Origin: Akkermansiaceae bacterium | GTDB lineage: Bacteria; Verrucomicrobiota; Verrucomicrobiia; Verrucomicrobiales; Akkermansiaceae | Assembly (NCBI GenBank): GCA_903908495.1 | Contig: CAIVSK010000022.1 | Coordinates: 1-63,886 of the forward strand | Direction of reading: 5' to 3' | DNA: 63,886 nt | In this document: positions 61,478 through 63,886 of the stretch, one piece after another | Layout: each line of letters begins with the position of its first letter | Numbering within the stretch: the stretch's first letter is position 1 | Notes under the pieces: generated by a model | Databases searched by the model: none | Seen by the model: the letters and a program-made list of their open reading frames with translations, nothing else | What the model was told of the DNA's origin: nothing | Translations under genes and position numbers: made by a program

Positions 61478-62555
61478 CCAGAATCTCTTCAAACACGCCC
61501 CCGCCGAGCAATTGGCCGCCGTCGTAAAACGCGCAGATCTGGCCCGCAGCGATGGCGCGTTGCGGGTTGCGGAACGTCAGTTCCAGTTTGCCGTCGGTCC
61601 GCGGCGATAGGTCCGCGGCTTCCGCTCGCGACCGGTAGCGGGGCTGGGCCTCCACCTGCTGCCTCGCATCCAGCGGCCCCGCCAGTGACGAAACACTGCC
61701 GATCACGCAGCGCCTCGCATACAGGCCCGGTGAATCCAGGCTGTCCCAGCCGATGATCAGCTGGTTCTTCGCATGATCCTTGCCGACCACCACATAGGCC
61801 ATCCCCTCGCGTGGCGAGGCCACTCCATGCCCCTTGCGTTGGCCGATCGTGTAGAGGTGCAGGCCGCGGTGCTCACCCATCACCCGCCCGGTGGTATCGA
61901 CAATCTCCCCGACCGAATCCGCCACATAATGGCGCAGAAAGTCGCTCATCTTCACCTGGCCAAGAAAGCAGATTCCCTGACTGTCTTTTTTCTCCGCCAC
62001 CGGCAGCCCAAAGCGCCTGGCGGTTTCCCTGACCTGTGGCTTGAGCATCTCTCCGACGGGAAACAGCCCATGCCCGGCCTGCCGCGGCGTCATCAGCGAC
62101 AAAAAATAGCTCTGGTCCTTGTTCGGGTCGGCTCCCCGCAGAATGACCGCAGTGCCGTCTCCGAGCGTGCGCTTGCGGACGTAATGCCCGGTTGCCACAA
62201 ATCCGAAGCCCTGGTCCAGCGCATAGTCCAGAAACACTCCAAACTTCATTTCCCGATTGCACCACACGTCCGGATTGGGGGTGATTCCCGAGCGGTAGCC
62301 ATCGAGCAGGTAGGTCACAATCCGCTGTTGGTAGGCCTCGATCAGATCGATCACCCGCAACTCAATCCCCAACGTCCTGGCCACCGCCCGCGCATCGTCG
62401 ATGTCCTGTTCCCACGGACAATTCCCTGCAATCCCCTCCTCGTTGATCCAGTTCTTCATGTAACCCGCCGCCACTTCGTGCCCCTGCTCCACCAGCAGCG
62501 CCGCCGCCACCGAGCTGTCAACCCCGCCGGATAATCCCACCAATACCTTCGCCAT
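61467..62555 (-). CDS. mnmA: tRNA-specific 2-thiouridylase
   Basis: MnmA adds sulfur to U34 of tRNAs for Lys, Glu and Gln. The 362-residue protein starts at ATG 62555 (MAKVLVGLSGGVDSSVAAAL), with the PP-loop SGGVDSS. The two catalytic Cys are in NPDVWCNREMKFG and GICFLGQVKMSDFL. GYRSGITPNP, DPNKDQSYFL and VVGKDHAKNQLIIGWDS are also conserved. An ATG at 62570 adds five residues. The C-terminal EILDRG and stop are encoded by the heptad array. The 315-bp gap upstream separates it from the CreB-like gene. Confidence 0.96.
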   Translation of the reverse strand: MAKVLVGLSGGVDSSVAAALLVEQGHEVAAGYMKNWINEEGIAGNCPWEQDIDDARAVARTLGIELRVIDLIEAYQQRIVTYLLDGYRSGITPNPDVWCNREMKFGVFLDYALDQGFGFVATGHYVRKRTLGDGTAVILRGADPNKDQSYFLSLMTPRQAGHGLFPVGEMLKPQVRETARRFGLPVAEKKDSQGICFLGQVKMSDFLRHYVADSVGEIVDTTGRVMGEHRGLHLYTIGQRKGHGVASPREGMAYVVVGKDHAKNQLIIGWDSLDSPGLYARRCVIGSVSSLAGPLDARQQVEAQPRYRSRAEAADLSPRTDGKLELTFRNPQRAIAAGQICAFYDGGQLLGGGVFEEILDRG

Positions 62556-62650
62556 GCGCGGAGTCTGCAAAACCCTGTCGCGACTTTCAAGTGGCGGATT
62601 GCATCAGCCAAAAATGAACGCGTGACCCCCATGAAATGCCATTAATAAGA

Positions 62651-62701
62651 TGTCAGACATTATGCTCGTATTGTCGTTGACAGCGTCATTGCGCTGTTGA
62701 C
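62651..62701. promoter_or_regulatory. Palindrome and paired GTTGAC sites between mnmA and creB-like gene
   Basis: TGTCAGACA (62651-62659) is a short palindrome. GTTGAC occurs at 62676-62681 and 62696-62701, 20 bp apart, and ACAGCG/CGCTGT (62680-62685 and 62692-62697) form an inverted repeat between them. Sites two helical turns apart suit an OmpR-family dimer pair. The rest of 62556-62870 shows no gene. Confidence 0.35.
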
Positions 62702-62870
62702 GTCCGACGCGTGTGCGCTGCTGCCAACAGGAGGAGGAAGCCGTTGGCTGAAGAAGAGCATTCCATGGATGCGGGGGGGGCGAGGGAGAAATCCGCAGAT
62801 GGCTGGAGATTCGCTGAATTTTCATCGTTTCTTCATTGGCATTTCAAATGAATCAGATGAAGTACCCCCC

Positions 62871-63587
62871 ATGCCACGTGTCCTGCTTGTTGAAGATGAA
62901 CCGGCGATTGCGGACACCCTCGTGTATGCGCTCGGCACCGAGTGCTTTGAAGTGACCCATGTGCTGACAGGGACGGATGCTCTTGCCGTTTTTGCCAGCG
63001 AGGCGGTCGATTTTGTCATTCTCGACATCGGCCTGCCGGATATGACCGGGTTGGATGTGTGCAGAAGGATGCGGGAAACGAGCAGCGTGCCGGTGTTGTT
63101 TCTAACGGCCAGAGCCGACGAGGTGGATCGCATTCTGGGACTCGAACTCGGCGGTGACGACTACGTGACCAAGCCATTTTCCCCGCGCGAGGTGGTGGCC
63201 CGGGTGCGGGCGATACGCCGCCGCAGCCAAGCGGCCACAGCCGGGCCGGACCCGGCAGGCGCGTGCGCCGGCGCGCCAGCCAGTGGGATTTCCCGGGAGG
63301 TGTTTCGCCATGACGCTGCCGCGATGCGAATCCATTGTCATGGCGCGCTGCTCGACCTCACCGCGCATGAATACAAGTTGCTGCTGGTGTTGTTGGAAAA
63401 GCCGGGGCGTGTGTTCAGCCGCGACCAGCTTCTCGAGCGTGCCTGGGAGGATCCGGGCGCGGTGACCGACCGCACGATTGACGCCCATATCAAGTCGATC
63501 CGCGCCAAGATGCGGGCTTTGCGCGCCGGGACCGAGGACCACATCCAGACGCGCCGGGGCCTTGGCTACCTACTCGCTCTGGACTGA
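62871..63587 (+). CDS. OmpR-family response regulator, CreB-like
   Basis: A 238-residue DNA-binding regulator from ATG 62871 (MPRVLLVEDEPAIADTLVYA); a longer in-frame start at 62697 adds unrelated sequence. Receiver: acidic pair VEDE, phospho-acceptor Asp in DFVILDIGLPDMTG, and Lys in YVTKPFSPREVVARV. A variable linker follows, then a winged-helix domain (LLDLTAHEYKLLLVLLEKPG, then RVFSRDQLLERAWEDP and RTIDAHIKSIRAKM, ending QTRRGLGYLLAL). CreB-like naming rests on the adjacent CreC-like kinase. The canonical CreB box (paired TTCAC) was not seen upstream. Confidence 0.9.
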   Translation: MPRVLLVEDEPAIADTLVYALGTECFEVTHVLTGTDALAVFASEAVDFVILDIGLPDMTGLDVCRRMRETSSVPVLFLTARADEVDRILGLELGGDDYVTKPFSPREVVARVRAIRRRSQAATAGPDPAGACAGAPASGISREVFRHDAAAMRIHCHGALLDLTAHEYKLLLVLLEKPGRVFSRDQLLERAWEDPGAVTDRTIDAHIKSIRAKMRALRAGTEDHIQTRRGLGYLLALD

Positions 63588-63613
63588 GAAAAATCCGCTG
63601 CCCTCCCACCTCC

Positions 63614-63886
63614 GTGCGCTTTACCCGGGTCACCCTGTTTGTCATCGCCCTCATCATCACGCTGGGGTTCTACCAACTGGCCCGGCATTTTTTGGCGGAC
63701 GTTGAACCGCAGACGTTTCAAGCGACGGAGGAAGTGATGGTGGACACCGCCAACTTGCTTGCGGAAGTGGTGACGCGGGAAACCCGCGCGGACCACCCGG
63801 CCGACGGCCTGCGCGCGGCCTTCGAGGGGGCGCACTCCCGCCACCTCGAGGCGCGGATTTTCGAGCATTTGAAGCGCCACATCGGC
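63614..63886 (+). CDS. CreC-like sensor histidine kinase (3' partial)
   Basis: An open frame from GTG 63614 runs off the right edge (91 codons). It begins with a membrane helix (VTLFVIALIITLGFYQLARH), then a periplasmic segment with DVEPQTFQATEEVMVDTANL and LAEVV. This aligns with the start of E. coli CreC, where EVKPGVRRATEGTLIDTATL holds the same place. Only the sensor part is in the window; the kinase domains lie beyond it. It starts 26 bp after the CreB-like gene and is surely its partner. Confidence 0.8.
   Translation, partial: MRFTRVTLFVIALIITLGFYQLARHFLADVEPQTFQATEEVMVDTANLLAEVVTRETRADHPADGLRAAFEGAHSRHLEARIFEHLKRHIG

Noticed and set aside
62556..62870. Canonical CreB boxes (paired TTCAC) before the CreB-like gene
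   Set aside because: No TTCAC pair with the right spacing is present in the gap.

Overview
This GC-rich window most likely comes from a Verrucomicrobiota chromosome, probably near Verrucomicrobiales. The evidence is a giant protein of autotransporter-type beta-strand repeats that ends in a PEP-CTERM sorting signal, the DUF1549/DUF1553 plus DUF1501 gene pair, a PPC-domain secreted protein, an HzsA-like dihaem protein, and many secreted proteins of unknown function. I placed it from protein families alone; there is no rRNA or tRNA here. No phage, transposase, IS element or CRISPR array was seen.

Layout. 1-9.4 kb: giant surface repeat protein (5' end outside the window) and a Prc-type tail-specific protease. 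9.4-16.3 kb: a REP-like inverted repeat, a tandem RidA/chorismatase-like protein, then DUF1549/DUF1553, DUF1501 and PPC-domain proteins. 16.3-18.1 kb: YaeR-like VOC protein, thiD and an ApaG-domain protein. 18.1-22.6 kb: a minus-strand operon of an HzsA-like dihaem protein and two metallophosphoesterase paralogues. 22.8-32.5 kb: two secreted proteins of unknown function, then L-arabinose catabolism (araB, araA, araD), a sodium/solute symporter and a DadA-like oxidoreductase. 32.6-37.7 kb: 5-formyl-THF cyclo-ligase, a small exported protein, an animal-type PurC-PurE (PAICS) fusion, a DUF4832-type protein and ilvE. 37.7-42.0 kb: mcsA-mcsB-clpC, a protein-arginine phosphorylation/ClpC quality-control operon. 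42.0-43.6 kb: a response regulator and histidine kinase. 43.7-50.5 kb: a seven-gene operon joining a YceI protein, a polyprenyl synthase, a LolD/FtsX-type ABC pair, an oxidase-subunit-I-like membrane protein, a four-helix protein, and an MFS-CcoO-CcoP fusion cytochrome. 50.5-54.5 kb: 3D-domain lipoprotein, Ycf46-like AAA ATPase, M23 peptidase, DUF3820 protein. 54.5-58.2 kb: a four-gene operon of a Cys-rich secreted propeller, a Cys-containing PhnD-like protein, a NapG-like ferredoxin and a NapH/NosR-like membrane polyferredoxin. 58.2-62.6 kb: rpmH-rnpA-yidD-yidC and convergent mnmA. 62.9 kb to the end: a CreB/CreC-like two-component system, the kinase cut by the window edge.

The best candidates for undescribed biology are the two redox operons (43.7-50.5 kb and 54.5-58.2 kb). 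Each has 1-4 bp gene overlaps that suggest translational coupling, and each joins periplasmic Cys-rich or haem proteins to membrane electron-transfer proteins in an arrangement I do not recognise as a named system. Non-coding structure is also notable: a 7-bp-period array that inverts at its centre and supplies the mnmA stop codon, a dispersed intergenic repeat present in two copies 44 kb apart, and a 30-bp duplication bracketing one gene. Most non-coupled starts lack a visible Shine-Dalgarno sequence, and some promoter-like sites lie so close to the start codon that the mRNA would be nearly leaderless.
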